Shown here: positions 6,689 through 15,858 of the stretch, piece by piece
How the letters are laid out: each line of letters begins with the position of its first letter
How positions within the stretch are numbered: position 1 is the stretch's first letter
From: Acidimicrobiales bacterium
GTDB lineage: Bacteria > Actinomycetota > Acidimicrobiia > Acidimicrobiales > UBA8190
Length of the DNA: 32,578 bases
Assembly (NCBI GenBank): GCA_030040015.1
Contig: JASHUM010000130.1
Span: 1-32,578, forward strand
Direction: 5' to 3'
Position numbers and translations under genes: made by a program
Notes under the pieces: generated by a model
The model's input: the letters and a program-made list of their open reading frames with translations, nothing else
The model's database searches: none
Told to the model about the DNA's origin: nothing

Positions 6689-8090
6689 GCCGGGCCCGTG
6701 GGACGACCCGGGCGCAGGGTTCGTCCCCAACCCCATGTTCCTCTACTCCGACTCGCTCACCGAGCTCGTCCTCGACTACTGCCGGGAGCGGCTCGCTCTC
6801 GACCCCGTCCCGCTCGACTTCGGTGGGGCGACCTCGGAGTCGCTCGACCAGGCCCTGCAAGGCTTGATCACCGCCGAGGGACGTCCGCCGGGTGACGTGC
6901 TGGAGCTGTTCGCCACCCACCTCGCCACCGGGGTCATCTCCTGTGACAGCCCCCGCTTCCTGTCCTTCATCCCCGCCGCCCCCACCAAGGCGGCGCTGCT
7001 GTTCGACATGGTGGTCTCGTGCTCCTCGCTGCAGGGGACGTCATGGCTGGAAGCGGCCGGCGCGGTGGCAGCGGAGAACCAGGCCCTGGGCGTCCTGGCC
7101 CAGTTGGCCGGGCTCCCGCCCGAGTCGGGCGGCTGCTTCGTGTCGGGTGGCACGATCGCCAACCTCTCCGCTCTGGTGGTGGCCCGGGACACGAGCGCGT
7201 GGTGGCGAGGACGGCACACGGGCACGCCCCTGGTGGCGGTCAGCACCGAGTCGCACTCCTCTGTGGCGCGCTCCCTGTCCATCATGGGGGCGCAGCCCTT
7301 GCTCGTGCAGACCGACGACCACCGATTGACCGGGCCCGGGCTGCGTGCCGCTCTCGACGCCGAGACGGACAGTGCCGGCGTGGTGGCCGTGGTGGCGACG
7401 GCAGGCACCACCAACGCCGGGATCGTGGACGACCTCGCCGGTGTGGCCGGGGTGGCTCGAGAGCGGGGACTGTGGTTCCACGTGGACGCCGCCTACGGCG
7501 GGGCGGCACTGTTCGCACCCGGCGCCCGCCCCCGCTTCAAAGGGATCGAAGCGGCCGACTCGATCGTGATCGACCCCCACAAGTGGCTGTTCGCCCCGTT
7601 CGACTGCGCCGGACTGCTGTACCGCGACCCGGCGGCCGCCAAAGCCGTGCACGCCCAGAAGGCCGCCTACCTCGAGGTGATCCACGAGAGCGACGGCGCC
7701 TCCGAGGCTTGGAACCCGAGCGACTACGCCATCCACCTGACTCGTCGGGCCCGAGGTCTGCCGTTGTGGTTCTCCTTGGCCGTCCACGGCACCGAGGCGT
7801 ATCGCCGCGCCGTCGAGGCCGTCCTCGACATCACCCAGCGGGCCGCCGACGTGGTGGCTCGGGCGCCCCACCTGGAGCTGGTCCGGCCCCCTGAGCTGTC
7901 GATCCTCCTCGTCCGGCGTCCCGGGTGGGAAGCCGAGGACTACGCCGAATGGTCCCGGCGCCTGCTCGAGGAACAGACCGCTTTCGTGACCCCGACCACG
8001 TGGGAGGGCGACACGGTGGCGCGATTGGCCTTCCTCCATCCCCATACCAGCTTGGCCATGGTGGAGGACATCGTCGGTTCCATGGCCTGA
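6675..8090 (+). CDS. Group II pyridoxal-phosphate-dependent decarboxylase
   Basis: A 471-aa fold-type I PLP enzyme of the aromatic-amino-acid / glutamate / diaminobutyrate decarboxylase family. Visible landmarks are GCFVSGGTIANLSAL (phosphate-binding turn), the cofactor-stacking His194 in STESHSSVARS, Asp271 in HVDAAYGG, and the Schiff-base Lys303 in DPHKWLF. The C-terminal end (TTWEGDTVARLAFLHPHTS) is typical. The ATG at 6675 has GGGAG 4 nt upstream. It lies inside the end of the preceding small gene. The substrate cannot be fixed from sequence by eye. The convergent agmatinase-family neighbour (12 nt away) hints at amine metabolism, but group II enzymes are not usually arginine decarboxylases. 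Confidence 0.88.
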   Translation: MVGPEPGPWDDPGAGFVPNPMFLYSDSLTELVLDYCRERLALDPVPLDFGGATSESLDQALQGLITAEGRPPGDVLELFATHLATGVISCDSPRFLSFIPAAPTKAALLFDMVVSCSSLQGTSWLEAAGAVAAENQALGVLAQLAGLPPESGGCFVSGGTIANLSALVVARDTSAWWRGRHTGTPLVAVSTESHSSVARSLSIMGAQPLLVQTDDHRLTGPGLRAALDAETDSAGVVAVVATAGTTNAGIVDDLAGVAGVARERGLWFHVDAAYGGAALFAPGARPRFKGIEAADSIVIDPHKWLFAPFDCAGLLYRDPAAAKAVHAQKAAYLEVIHESDGASEAWNPSDYAIHLTRRARGLPLWFSLAVHGTEAYRRAVEAVLDITQRAADVVARAPHLELVRPPELSILLVRRPGWEAEDYAEWSRRLLEEQTAFVTPTTWEGDTVARLAFLHPHTSLAMVEDIVGSMA

Positions 8091-8102
8091 GGGCCGAGCG
8101 TC

Positions 8103-9116
8103 TCAGCCCCGGCGGCGGTGGCGCAGCAGCGGGTCGGACGCCTTGCGCCGTTCGCTCTCCGAACGACGGCGCCACGCCATGCCTGACAGGACCTCGAGCA
8201 CGACGCGATTGGCGAGGTAGGCGGTGATCTCGGCCTGGTCGTAGGGGGGGCACACCTCGACCACGTCCACCCCGGCCAGGGGCAGCTCCATGGCGACACG
8301 GCGCACGGCGTCGAGCAGCTGGCGGGGCGTGAGCCCTCCGGGCTCCGGAGTCCCGGTCCCCGGAGCCTGTCCGGGATCCACCACGTCGACGTCGACGGAC
8401 AGGAACACGCCGTCGCAGTCGTCGAGGGCGATGGCGAACGCCTCGTCGAGGCAGGGATCGAGGCCGCGCTCGACGACCTCGGCCATCTCGTAGCTACGCA
8501 TGTGGCGCCCGGCCATCCAGTCGAGGGTCTCGGGATCGGGCCAGTAGCCGCGCAGGCCGATCTGCACGAAGCGCTCGCCGCGTACCGCCCCCGATTCGAT
8601 GAGGCGCCGCATAGGGGTGCCGTGCCCGTAGAGCGAGCCGAATTGCTGGTCGGCGGTGTCGGCGTGGGCGTCGAAGTGGAGGAGGGAGACCCGTCCCCAC
8701 CCGATGTGGGCGGCGACCCCGCTGGCGTCGGAGAGCGCAATGGAGTGGTCGCCGCCGAGTACCACCGGGACGGCGCCGGTCCTGGCCACGTGCTCGACCA
8801 CCTGGCGAAGGCGCTCCAGGGATCCCTCGATGTCGCCGGGTGGCATGGTCACGTCCCCGACGTCGACGACGGCGAGCTCACCGAGCGGCTCCACGCCCAG
8901 AGCCAAATGGGGTCGGCGCCCGTCATGGGGCAGGTAGTCGGTGGTACGGATGGCGGCAGGCCCGAAGCGGCACCCCGGACGGTGTGAGGTGCCCCCGTCG
9001 AAGGGGGCGCCGACGATCACGGCACCGGCTGCCGCCAGCTTGGCCGTGTCGTCCAGCCCGGCAGCGGGGACTCCCAGGAAGGTGGCCTTCGGCCCGTACA
9101 TGGACTCGGCGGCCAT
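8103..9116 (-). CDS. Agmatinase-family ureohydrolase
   Basis: A 337-aa arginase/agmatinase-fold enzyme that would hydrolyse a guanidino compound to urea and an amine using two Mn ions. Metal ligands are visible: H124 in GGDHSIAL, D149/H151/D153 in FDAHADT, and D242/D244 in SVDVDVVDP. Substrate-loop motifs GHGTPMRR and GTGTPEPGGL resemble agmatinases more than arginases. The ATG at 9116 has GGGGGAG about 8 nt upstream. It is convergent with the PLP decarboxylase. Guanidinobutyrase or a related hydrolase is equally possible. No regulator or polyamine transporter is adjacent. Confidence 0.88.
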   Translation of the reverse strand: MAAESMYGPKATFLGVPAAGLDDTAKLAAAGAVIVGAPFDGGTSHRPGCRFGPAAIRTTDYLPHDGRRPHLALGVEPLGELAVVDVGDVTMPPGDIEGSLERLRQVVEHVARTGAVPVVLGGDHSIALSDASGVAAHIGWGRVSLLHFDAHADTADQQFGSLYGHGTPMRRLIESGAVRGERFVQIGLRGYWPDPETLDWMAGRHMRSYEMAEVVERGLDPCLDEAFAIALDDCDGVFLSVDVDVVDPGQAPGTGTPEPGGLTPRQLLDAVRRVAMELPLAGVDVVEVCPPYDQAEITAYLANRVVLEVLSGMAWRRRSESERRKASDPLLRHRRRG

Positions 9117-9192
9117 CAGCTCATTCTCCCCCCGGTCCGTCGCCTGGGGGAGGACCGGGGCAGCTCCCCGATGCCGGTGAGATGATCTCGAG

Positions 9193-9972
9193 GTGGACGG
9201 CCCGGGGGCGCAGGCCCCGGTCTGGGCGGAGGCGCTGGCGGCCCCTGCTCCCGCGCCCGAGGACCACGCCATGGCTGCCCTGGCCCCCCGCATGCTGCTG
9301 TGGCAGATGGTCTCGGGCGGGGTGGCGCCCCTGGTCGCCTACGAGCTGGCCCGCACCGCCGGATTGGCCGACGCCACCTCGTTGGCACTGTCGGCGGCGC
9401 CGCCGGCGATCGCCATCGTGGGCGAGTGGGCGTGGCGCCGTCGGCTCAACGTCATCGGCGTCATCGTGCTCATCGGGATCGTGCTCGGGCTCGGGGCCCT
9501 CGCCTTCCTCCACGGCGACGAGCTCGTGCTCAAGATGCGCGACTCCGTCGTGACCGGGGCCTTCGGGGCGATCTGCCTCGTGACGCTGGTGCTGCCCGTG
9601 CGGCCCGCCATGTTCTACGTGGGGCGGGCGCTCGCCTCAGCCGGCGACCGATCCCGGCGCCAGGAGTTCGACGGGTTGTGGGAGTTCCCACGCGCCCGAC
9701 GGACGTTCACCCTCCTCACACTGGGATGGGGCGCGGGACTGGTGCTCGAGGCCGGCCTTCGGGCCCTGTTGGCCTTCGAGCTGTCCACAGGTCGATTCCT
9801 GGCCGTCACTCCGGTCGTGAACTGGATCGTGATAGGCGCGCTCCTGTACTGGACGATCACCTACACCCGCTCCTCTCGCCGCCGAGGTGAAGCCGAGGCC
9901 GAGGCGGAGGCTCGAGCCCTCTCTGACCAGGAACAAGGGGACGAAAGGCCCTATTTGCTTCCTCCGCGGTAG
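9193..9972 (+). CDS. VC0807-like integral membrane protein
   Basis: A 259-aa protein with about six hydrophobic segments between residues 35 and 235. A Pro/Ala-rich N-terminus and a charged C-terminal tail rich in Glu/Ala/Arg are likely cytosolic. The layout (VSGGVAPLVAYELARTAGL, ALSAAPPAIAIVGEWAWRRRLNVIGVIVLIGIVLG, VVTGAFGAICLVTLVLPVRPAMFYVGRAL) is that of the VC0807 / septation-protein-A-like family, whose function is not established. GTG 9193 lies 6 nt after GATGAT, a leaderless arrangement. It is divergent from the agmatinase-family gene across 76 bp. Confidence 0.75.
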   Translation: MDGPGAQAPVWAEALAAPAPAPEDHAMAALAPRMLLWQMVSGGVAPLVAYELARTAGLADATSLALSAAPPAIAIVGEWAWRRRLNVIGVIVLIGIVLGLGALAFLHGDELVLKMRDSVVTGAFGAICLVTLVLPVRPAMFYVGRALASAGDRSRRQEFDGLWEFPRARRTFTLLTLGWGAGLVLEAGLRALLAFELSTGRFLAVTPVVNWIVIGALLYWTITYTRSSRRRGEAEAEAEARALSDQEQGDERPYLLPPR

Positions 9973-10050
9973 CCGACGCTCCTCTCGTCTGGAGTTCTGT
10001 CATCGTGCCCGGCCGGCCTCCACCGGCTGGGGAGCGGGGGGAGTCGGAAG

Positions 10051-12738
10051 GTGAGAGCTCGGTTGAAGCTGCGGCTGCAGCGGATGACCATCGTCGTGCT
10101 GGCCGGAGCCGTGGCCACGAGCTGCCTCGTGTTCTTCCTGGCCCGGGCTTCGGTTGAGCACAGCAACGGCCTGCTGCTCAAGGAGGACGCCGCCCAGGGC
10201 ACCTTGTTGCTGAACCAGTACATCGCCCAGACCCAGCCCACCTCCCTGGAGGCGATGACGGGACCCTCGGTCGGGTCCCAGGCGTGGCGCGCTGCCGCCG
10301 TCGCCGACGAAGCCCACACCGGGGCCAGCGCGTTCGCCCTCCTCAGCGTGGTCGGTGACCGGCTGGTGGTTCAGGACAGCGTGGGTACGTTGCACGTGTC
10401 CTTCGGCTCGGCCAGCCCCTCGGTGGTGGCAGCCATAGACCGTCACATGACGCCGTACAACCTCGTCGTCGGCTCCGGGGCCAGCCGCCTGCTCGTCCAG
10501 GTCTTCGGCCCCCCGGCAGTCGCCCAGGGCTATGCCTTGGCGTCCGTGACGCCTATGCCCACGACGACGGTCTCCCTCAACTCTCTGCCCGGCCACCCCT
10601 TCGCCAACATCGAAGCCGCCCTCTACGCCGGCCACGAGGCGCGACAAGACCTCATTTTCTCGACCACCACCAAACTTCCCATCACCGGACAGCGCGCCGT
10701 CGCCTTGATGTCGGAGTCCGGATCCGTTGGCGGTTCTGCCGGTTCCTCCCCCGCCGTCCTGAGCGACCGGGCCGGGTCGGTGTCCGCACCGGGGCGGATC
10801 CTCGTGGTGCTCGCCGCCACCGCCAGTCTGTCGGGCGCGGCCTCGGCCATGATGCCTTGGGTCCTCTTGGTCGGGCTGCTGGTGGCGGCGGGCATCGTGG
10901 CGGTCCTCTTCGAGACCTCCGCCCGGCGCCGGCTCCAGGCGGTGCGAACGGCCCGTGAGCTCGCCGAGCGAAACACCATGCTCGACGAAGCGATGATGGA
11001 ACAGCGTCGTACCGACGCCCGGTTCGCCGCCATGGTGCGGTCGTCGTCCGACCTCACCACCGTGATCGCCGCCGACGGGACCATCCTGTACCAGAGCCCA
11101 TCGTCGGATCGGTTGCTCGGATACCCCGCCGAAGAGCTGGTCGGCACGAACTTCGGTGACATGGTCGACGCCGAGGACGGCAACATCTGGCAGCTGGCCG
11201 TCGCCTACGTGGTCCAGGAACCCGGGGCCGAGCGCTCGGTCGAGTGGCGGCTGCGGACCGCACGCGGCCAGGACATCCCGGTCGAGTCCCGGCTCACCAA
11301 CCTGCTCACCGACTCTGCTGTCAGGGGAATCGTCCTCAACAGCAGGGATGTGAGCGAGCGGACCCGTCTCGAAGCCGAGCTCCGGCACCAGGCCTTCCAC
11401 GACTCGCTCACCGGATTGGCCAACCGGGCGCTGTTCCAGGACCGCCTGGAACATGCCGTCAGCCGCATGGCTCGAACCGGCGGTGCCGTCAGCGTGTTGT
11501 TCCTCGACCTCGACGACTTCAAATCCATCAACGACGGCCGCGGGCACGTCGCCGGGGACGAGATGCTCAAAGCGGTCGCTACTCGCCTCCACGAGACCGT
11601 CCGCGCCGGGGACACCTTGGCCCGGCTCGGCGGGGACGAGTTCGCCGTTCTCTTGGATAACGGCGACTCCGAAGCAGCGGAGCTCACCGCCGAACGGATT
11701 CTCGACGTCCTGCGACTACCGTTCGCCGTCTATGGCGGAGAGCACGGGGTTCGGGCCAGCATCGGCATCGTCACCGGCATGGAGGAGTGGGAGAATGCCG
11801 ACGAGCTGCTCCGCAACGCCGACGTCGCAATGTACGCCGCCAAGAGTGCCGGTAAGGGACGTAGCCAGACCTTCCACCCCGGATTGCACCGAAGCGTGAT
11901 CAACCGTCTCCAACTGGAGACCGACCTCGGGCGGGCTCTGGACAACGAGGAATTGTCGGTCGTGTACCAGCCGATCATGGACCTGGCCAACGGGACGGTC
12001 ACGGGAGTCGAGGCCTTGATGCGGTGGAGCCATCCCCATCGCGGGCTTGTCATGCCCGGGGAGTTCATCCCCATCGCCGAGAGCACCGGGCTCATCGTCC
12101 CCATGGGGAAGTGGTTGCTGCGCCAAGCCTGCTTCGACGCCCGCCGGCTTCAGGAGCGCACCGAACGCTTCGACCTGCACCTGGCCGTGAACGTCTCGGC
12201 CCGCCAGCTCGAGGACCCCGGGTTGGTGGCCGACGTGGCCGCCGCCTTGGCCAGCTCCCGACTGGCGCCCAACCTGCTCACGCTCGAGATCACCGAGTCG
12301 GTCTTCATGACCAACACCCCCCAATCGGTCGACGTCATCCAGCGACTGAAGGGTTTGGGGGTGAAGTTGTCGATCGACGACTTCGGCACGGGGTACTCGT
12401 CGCTTGCCTATCTCCAGCAGCTCCCGGTCGACGAGTTGAAGATCGACAGGACCTTCGTAGGCGACGAGGGCAAGGCATCGGATTCGGTGAAGCTGGTGGA
12501 GACGATCGTGCGTCTGGCCAGCGACCTCGGGCTCGACACGGTGGCGGAAGGAATAGAGACGACCGAGCAGTTCGAGCGCTTGCGCAGCACCGGCTGCCAC
12601 CTCGCCCAGGGGTATCTGTTCGCCCGGCCCACCGACATTCGCTACGTCCAACAGCTGTTGATGTCGATCGAGCGCCGGCCCGGACAGTGGACGGAGGCCA
12701 GCGCGCCAGGCGCGGGGATCCTCAGCCAGTCCGCCTGA
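10051..12738 (+). CDS. Membrane PAS-GGDEF-EAL c-di-GMP protein
   Basis: An 895-aa sensor that probably makes and/or degrades cyclic di-GMP. Residues about 11-31 form the first membrane helix, about 32-266 an extracytoplasmic sensor region that I do not recognise, and about 267-288 the second helix. A PAS domain follows (FAAMVRSSSDLTTVIAADG, LLGYPAEELVG). The GGDEF domain has an intact GGDEF at 527-531 and an RAGD inhibitory site five residues upstream (518-521). The EAL domain has EALMRW at 654 and DDFGTGYSSLAYL at 776, so both activities look retained. The GTG start has GGGGGAG upstream. It is convergent with the GNAT gene (8 nt). A degenerate-GGDEF protein is encoded at 19736. Confidence 0.93.
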   Translation: MRARLKLRLQRMTIVVLAGAVATSCLVFFLARASVEHSNGLLLKEDAAQGTLLLNQYIAQTQPTSLEAMTGPSVGSQAWRAAAVADEAHTGASAFALLSVVGDRLVVQDSVGTLHVSFGSASPSVVAAIDRHMTPYNLVVGSGASRLLVQVFGPPAVAQGYALASVTPMPTTTVSLNSLPGHPFANIEAALYAGHEARQDLIFSTTTKLPITGQRAVALMSESGSVGGSAGSSPAVLSDRAGSVSAPGRILVVLAATASLSGAASAMMPWVLLVGLLVAAGIVAVLFETSARRRLQAVRTARELAERNTMLDEAMMEQRRTDARFAAMVRSSSDLTTVIAADGTILYQSPSSDRLLGYPAEELVGTNFGDMVDAEDGNIWQLAVAYVVQEPGAERSVEWRLRTARGQDIPVESRLTNLLTDSAVRGIVLNSRDVSERTRLEAELRHQAFHDSLTGLANRALFQDRLEHAVSRMARTGGAVSVLFLDLDDFKSINDGRGHVAGDEMLKAVATRLHETVRAGDTLARLGGDEFAVLLDNGDSEAAELTAERILDVLRLPFAVYGGEHGVRASIGIVTGMEEWENADELLRNADVAMYAAKSAGKGRSQTFHPGLHRSVINRLQLETDLGRALDNEELSVVYQPIMDLANGTVTGVEALMRWSHPHRGLVMPGEFIPIAESTGLIVPMGKWLLRQACFDARRLQERTERFDLHLAVNVSARQLEDPGLVADVAAALASSRLAPNLLTLEITESVFMTNTPQSVDVIQRLKGLGVKLSIDDFGTGYSSLAYLQQLPVDELKIDRTFVGDEGKASDSVKLVETIVRLASDLGLDTVAEGIETTEQFERLRSTGCHLAQGYLFARPTDIRYVQQLLMSIERRPGQWTEASAPGAGILSQSA

Positions 12739-12746
12739 CGCCGTCG

Positions 12747-13232
12747 CTATGGCGCCTCTTCGTCCGGCTCGAGGCTGATGCGATAGACGTTGGTCTCCCG
12801 GGTCACGAAGCCCAGGCGCTGGTACAAGCGGTTTGCGTCGTGGCGCGACGGTCGCGACGTGAGGTCGACGGTGCGGCACCCGAGCTCCGCCGCCCGCACC
12901 AGGGCACCCTCCACCAGGGCTGATCCGACCCCCCTTCCACGCGCCGCACTGTCCACCACGACGTCCTCGATCCACGCCCGCTGGGCGGTCGGGATCCGGA
13001 AGACGACGAGGGCGAGCGAACCCACGATCGGGCCCTCCGTCCCCAGGCGGGCCACCAGCAGCACCGTGCCCGGGGCCCCCACCATCTCGTCCACCTGTTC
13101 CGGGCTGGGGAGAGGCGAGGTCGAGGACAGCTGAGGGACGAGGGCGACCAGCGCCTCGACGACGTCGGGCGAAGCCGACGTGACCTCCTCGACCACGACC
13201 GGCTGGTCGTCGCCTCTTTGATCCACGGTCAC
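12747..13232 (-). CDS. GNAT-family N-acetyltransferase
   Basis: A 161-aa single GNAT domain. The acetyl-CoA pyrophosphate loop is SAARGRGVGSALVEG (R98, G101, G103), preceded by the strand WIEDVVVD and followed by LGCRTVDLTSRPSRHDANRLYQRLGFV, the usual C-terminal motif with the Tyr that often acts as general acid. The substrate is unknown. I place the start at GTG 13232, 6 nt after a minus-strand TACACT (13244-13239), rather than at the upstream TTG 13265, because this spacing recurs at many genes here. It is divergent from the sulfatase gene. Confidence 0.85.
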   Translation of the reverse strand: MTVDQRGDDQPVVVEEVTSASPDVVEALVALVPQLSSTSPLPSPEQVDEMVGAPGTVLLVARLGTEGPIVGSLALVVFRIPTAQRAWIEDVVVDSAARGRGVGSALVEGALVRAAELGCRTVDLTSRPSRHDANRLYQRLGFVTRETNVYRISLEPDEEAP

Positions 13233-13300
13233 GGCGGGAGTGTAGCGACGCACCTTCGGGTCCAACGGCCCCGATCGCCGAGCGTAGGGTGGCTCCCGTC

Positions 13301-14857
13301 ATGAGCGAAGCCTTCACCCCGAGCTCCGAGGCTGGTCGCCGGCCCAACATCCTTCTCGTCGTGTCAGACCAAGAGCGACAGCGATCCTGGTTGCCGAGCT
13401 CGGTCTCGCTCCCTTGGCGCCAGCGCATGCTGGAGGGGGGACTCGAGTTCACCCGTTACTACACCCATTCCTCGCCGTGCTCCCCGAGCCGAGCGAGCCT
13501 CGTCACCGGCCGGTACCTTCCCGGACACGGCGTGCTCGACAACGTGATCATGCCCGAGCACACCGAGCTCGACCCCGCCACACCCACTGTCGGCTCGATC
13601 CTGCGAGACGCCGGCTATCGGTCGTCCTACATCGGCAAGTGGCACCTCTCTCAGTCCGAGCACCCGGACATGGAGGCGTACGGCTTCTCGGACTGGGACG
13701 GCAACGACCGCCACTTCATGGGGTGGGCGGGCACGGGAGTGCACTTCGACCCCCTGATCGCCACCAACGCCGCCCGTTGGATCGAGCGCAACGCCGGTGC
13801 CGAGGCCGGCCGCCCCTGGTTCCTCACCGTGGCACTGGTCAACCCCCACGACGTCATGTGGTTCCCCATCGACCAGCCCGGCTACTCGCAGCGCCATCCC
13901 GAGGAGGTGGCGCGGGTGCGACAGGTGCTCGAGCTCGCCGCCTGGAAGGAGGACGACCCGCTTCCCGTCTACGACACCGACTACGAGGCCGTGTTCGAGA
14001 CGCTGCCGGCCAACTTCGACGACGACCTGCACGCCAAACCCGAGGCCCATCGGCAGTGGCGCTGGGACCAGCAGCACGGGATGTGGGGCTACATCGATCC
14101 CGGCGACACGGCGAGCTGGCTCCGCCACCTCGACTACTACGTGGAACTGCACCGTCTGGCCGACCGCAGCCTGGGAATCGTCCTCTCTGCCCTCGAAGCA
14201 GCGGGCGTATGGGACGACACCGTGGTGATCTTCACATCGGACCACGGCGACATGTGCGGGTCACACGGACTTCGCTCCAAGGGCCCCTTCGTGTACGAGG
14301 AGATCATGAGGGTGCCCCTCTACGTGCGGGTACCCGGGCGCACCACGCCGGGATCGGTGACCGACGCCCTGGCCACGCACGTCGACCTGGCTGCAACCGT
14401 CCTCTCACTGGCCGGTGTCGATCCTCGCCGGACATCGGACGGGGCCGGGCGCCCCTCCGTGCAGGGCGTCGACCTTTCGCCGCTGTTCGAGAACCCGGGC
14501 CGCGCCGTGCGCGACCATGTGCTCTTCGCCCAGGACTCGGCCCACACCGAGCGGCTCAACCAGACCCGATATGCCCTGCGGGGGTTCTTCGACGGCCGCA
14601 CCAAGTACGCCAGGTACTACGGCGTGGGCGGGGGGAAACCGGCCACCGGTCTGTGGGGCAGGGATCCCGGTACCAAGCTCTTCGATGTCGACGCCGCCTT
14701 CGACGACCAGGACCACGAGTGGTACGACCACGACGCCGACCCACTCGAGCTCGTCAACCTGGCCAACGACCGCGCCCGGCGCAAGGAGTTGCGGGAGGTC
14801 TTCGAGCGGCTGCGCGCCTACGAGGCCGAGGAGCTCGACGCGCTCGCTCCCCGCTGA
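13301..14857 (+). CDS. Sulfatase-family hydrolase (Cys-type)
   Basis: A 518-aa alkaline-phosphatase-superfamily sulfatase. The signature SSPCSPSRASLVTGRY places Cys60 in CxPSR, the site converted to formylglycine. Metal and active-site blocks are ILLVVSDQERQ near residue 20 (Gln where many sulfatases have a second Asp), YIGKWHLS, and FTSDHGDMCGSHGLRSKG. No signal peptide is visible, so it is probably cytosolic. A formylglycine-generating enzyme is not in the window. TAGGGT lies 10 nt before the ATG. The last 40 bp overlap the 3' end of the convergent split-barrel gene. The substrate (aryl, choline or sugar sulfate, or phosphonate ester) cannot be assigned. Confidence 0.9.
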   Translation: MSEAFTPSSEAGRRPNILLVVSDQERQRSWLPSSVSLPWRQRMLEGGLEFTRYYTHSSPCSPSRASLVTGRYLPGHGVLDNVIMPEHTELDPATPTVGSILRDAGYRSSYIGKWHLSQSEHPDMEAYGFSDWDGNDRHFMGWAGTGVHFDPLIATNAARWIERNAGAEAGRPWFLTVALVNPHDVMWFPIDQPGYSQRHPEEVARVRQVLELAAWKEDDPLPVYDTDYEAVFETLPANFDDDLHAKPEAHRQWRWDQQHGMWGYIDPGDTASWLRHLDYYVELHRLADRSLGIVLSALEAAGVWDDTVVIFTSDHGDMCGSHGLRSKGPFVYEEIMRVPLYVRVPGRTTPGSVTDALATHVDLAATVLSLAGVDPRRTSDGAGRPSVQGVDLSPLFENPGRAVRDHVLFAQDSAHTERLNQTRYALRGFFDGRTKYARYYGVGGGKPATGLWGRDPGTKLFDVDAAFDDQDHEWYDHDADPLELVNLANDRARRKELREVFERLRAYEAEELDALAPR

Positions 14858-15858
14858 ACGGCGTCACTGTCGTCAGGGAAACGGACCTTCGGCACGGATT
14901 GCCCGCGCCTGGCCGCCTCGGCCAGGAGCCGGCGACGCAGTGTCGGGCCCTTGGAGAGAAAGCCGAGCGACATCCGCAACGTTCCGCCCGCCAGGCTCCA
15001 GTCTCCGAGCGCCCGGTCCACGCGCAGGCGCAGGCCGGCCTCGCCGGTCACGAGGGTCCCCACGAGCGTGTGGTTCTCCTGGCCGGTGAACCGCTCGGCG
15101 TGGTCGTGCACGGTGAGACAGGCCGGGCCTGGTTCGAGGGCGGGCGCTCCGGGACCCACCGTCAGCGACACGCCGTCCTCGACGAGCTCGGCTCGGCGCA
15201 CGGGAACGCACAGTGGGAACCCGTTGGCGCCCACCACGGTGAGGTCGCACAACGGGAGCCGGCCCAGGGCGCCAGCGGCCAGCGGCTCCCAGCGCCGAGG
15301 TGGGCGCATCCAGGGTCCCGGAGCACCTCCCGGGGGTGCGGGATCGGAGAGCCCGGCAGCCGTGCCGTCGGGGGCGTCCCATTGCCGGGGCGGCTCGTCG
15401 AGGTCGCGTCCGGGCCACCACCACAGGTGCAGCGGGGTCACCTCGATCCAGATCCGGGCGTAGTACCAGGCCATACGGCGCAGAGCGGTGCGGGGCTTGC
15501 CCTTGACGGTGTCGGGCAGCTTTCTGGCGCTGAGGGCTACGTACCGATCGGTGTTGGCCTGAAGGTCGCTGTCGCGCACCGTGGCCAGTCCCTGGACGAG
15601 GACGACCGGAGCGCGCTGCATCCCGGGCCCGACGGGGTCGGCGAAGAGCAGCGCCACCCTGGGGTCTCGCCGGGCGCGCTCGGCCTTGGCGGGGTAGGTG
15701 AGGCCGGTGGAGACGTCGATGGTGTCGCCACCGGCACCGAGGTACGGCGTCGTGGGTGTCGTGATCGGGCGGCCCGAGGTGGTGAGCGTCGAGAGCTCCG
15801 CCGTCACGGACTGCTCGAACACGGCGACCAGCTCGTGCGGCCAAGCCGCCCGGCTCAC
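14818..15858 (-). CDS. Pyridoxamine-5'-phosphate-oxidase-like split-barrel protein
   Basis: A 346-aa protein. The N-terminal half has the PNPOx-like flavin/F420-binding split barrel (VTAELSTLTTSGRPITTPTTPYL, then LTYPAKAERARRDPRVALLFADPVG, then VLVQGLATVRD). A Trp-rich stretch follows (YYARIWIEVTPLHLWWWPGRD). The second half (LPLCDLTVVGANGFPLCVPVRRAEL...LTVHDHAERFTGQENHTLVGTLV) looks like a second, diverged barrel. Such proteins bind FMN, F420 or heme. The GTG start overlaps the stop of the DtxR-family gene (GTGA), so the two are probably one transcript. The 3' end overlaps the sulfatase by 40 bp. The substrate is unknown. Confidence 0.78.
   Translation of the reverse strand: MSRAAWPHELVAVFEQSVTAELSTLTTSGRPITTPTTPYLGAGGDTIDVSTGLTYPAKAERARRDPRVALLFADPVGPGMQRAPVVLVQGLATVRDSDLQANTDRYVALSARKLPDTVKGKPRTALRRMAWYYARIWIEVTPLHLWWWPGRDLDEPPRQWDAPDGTAAGLSDPAPPGGAPGPWMRPPRRWEPLAAGALGRLPLCDLTVVGANGFPLCVPVRRAELVEDGVSLTVGPGAPALEPGPACLTVHDHAERFTGQENHTLVGTLVTGEAGLRLRVDRALGDWSLAGGTLRMSLGFLSKGPTLRRRLLAEAARRGQSVPKVRFPDDSDAVQRGASASSSSAS

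Noticed and set aside
11716-13452. Long minus-strand frame under the GGDEF-EAL and GNAT genes
   Set aside because: It is antisense to clear domains and its composition is that of a high-GC shadow frame.
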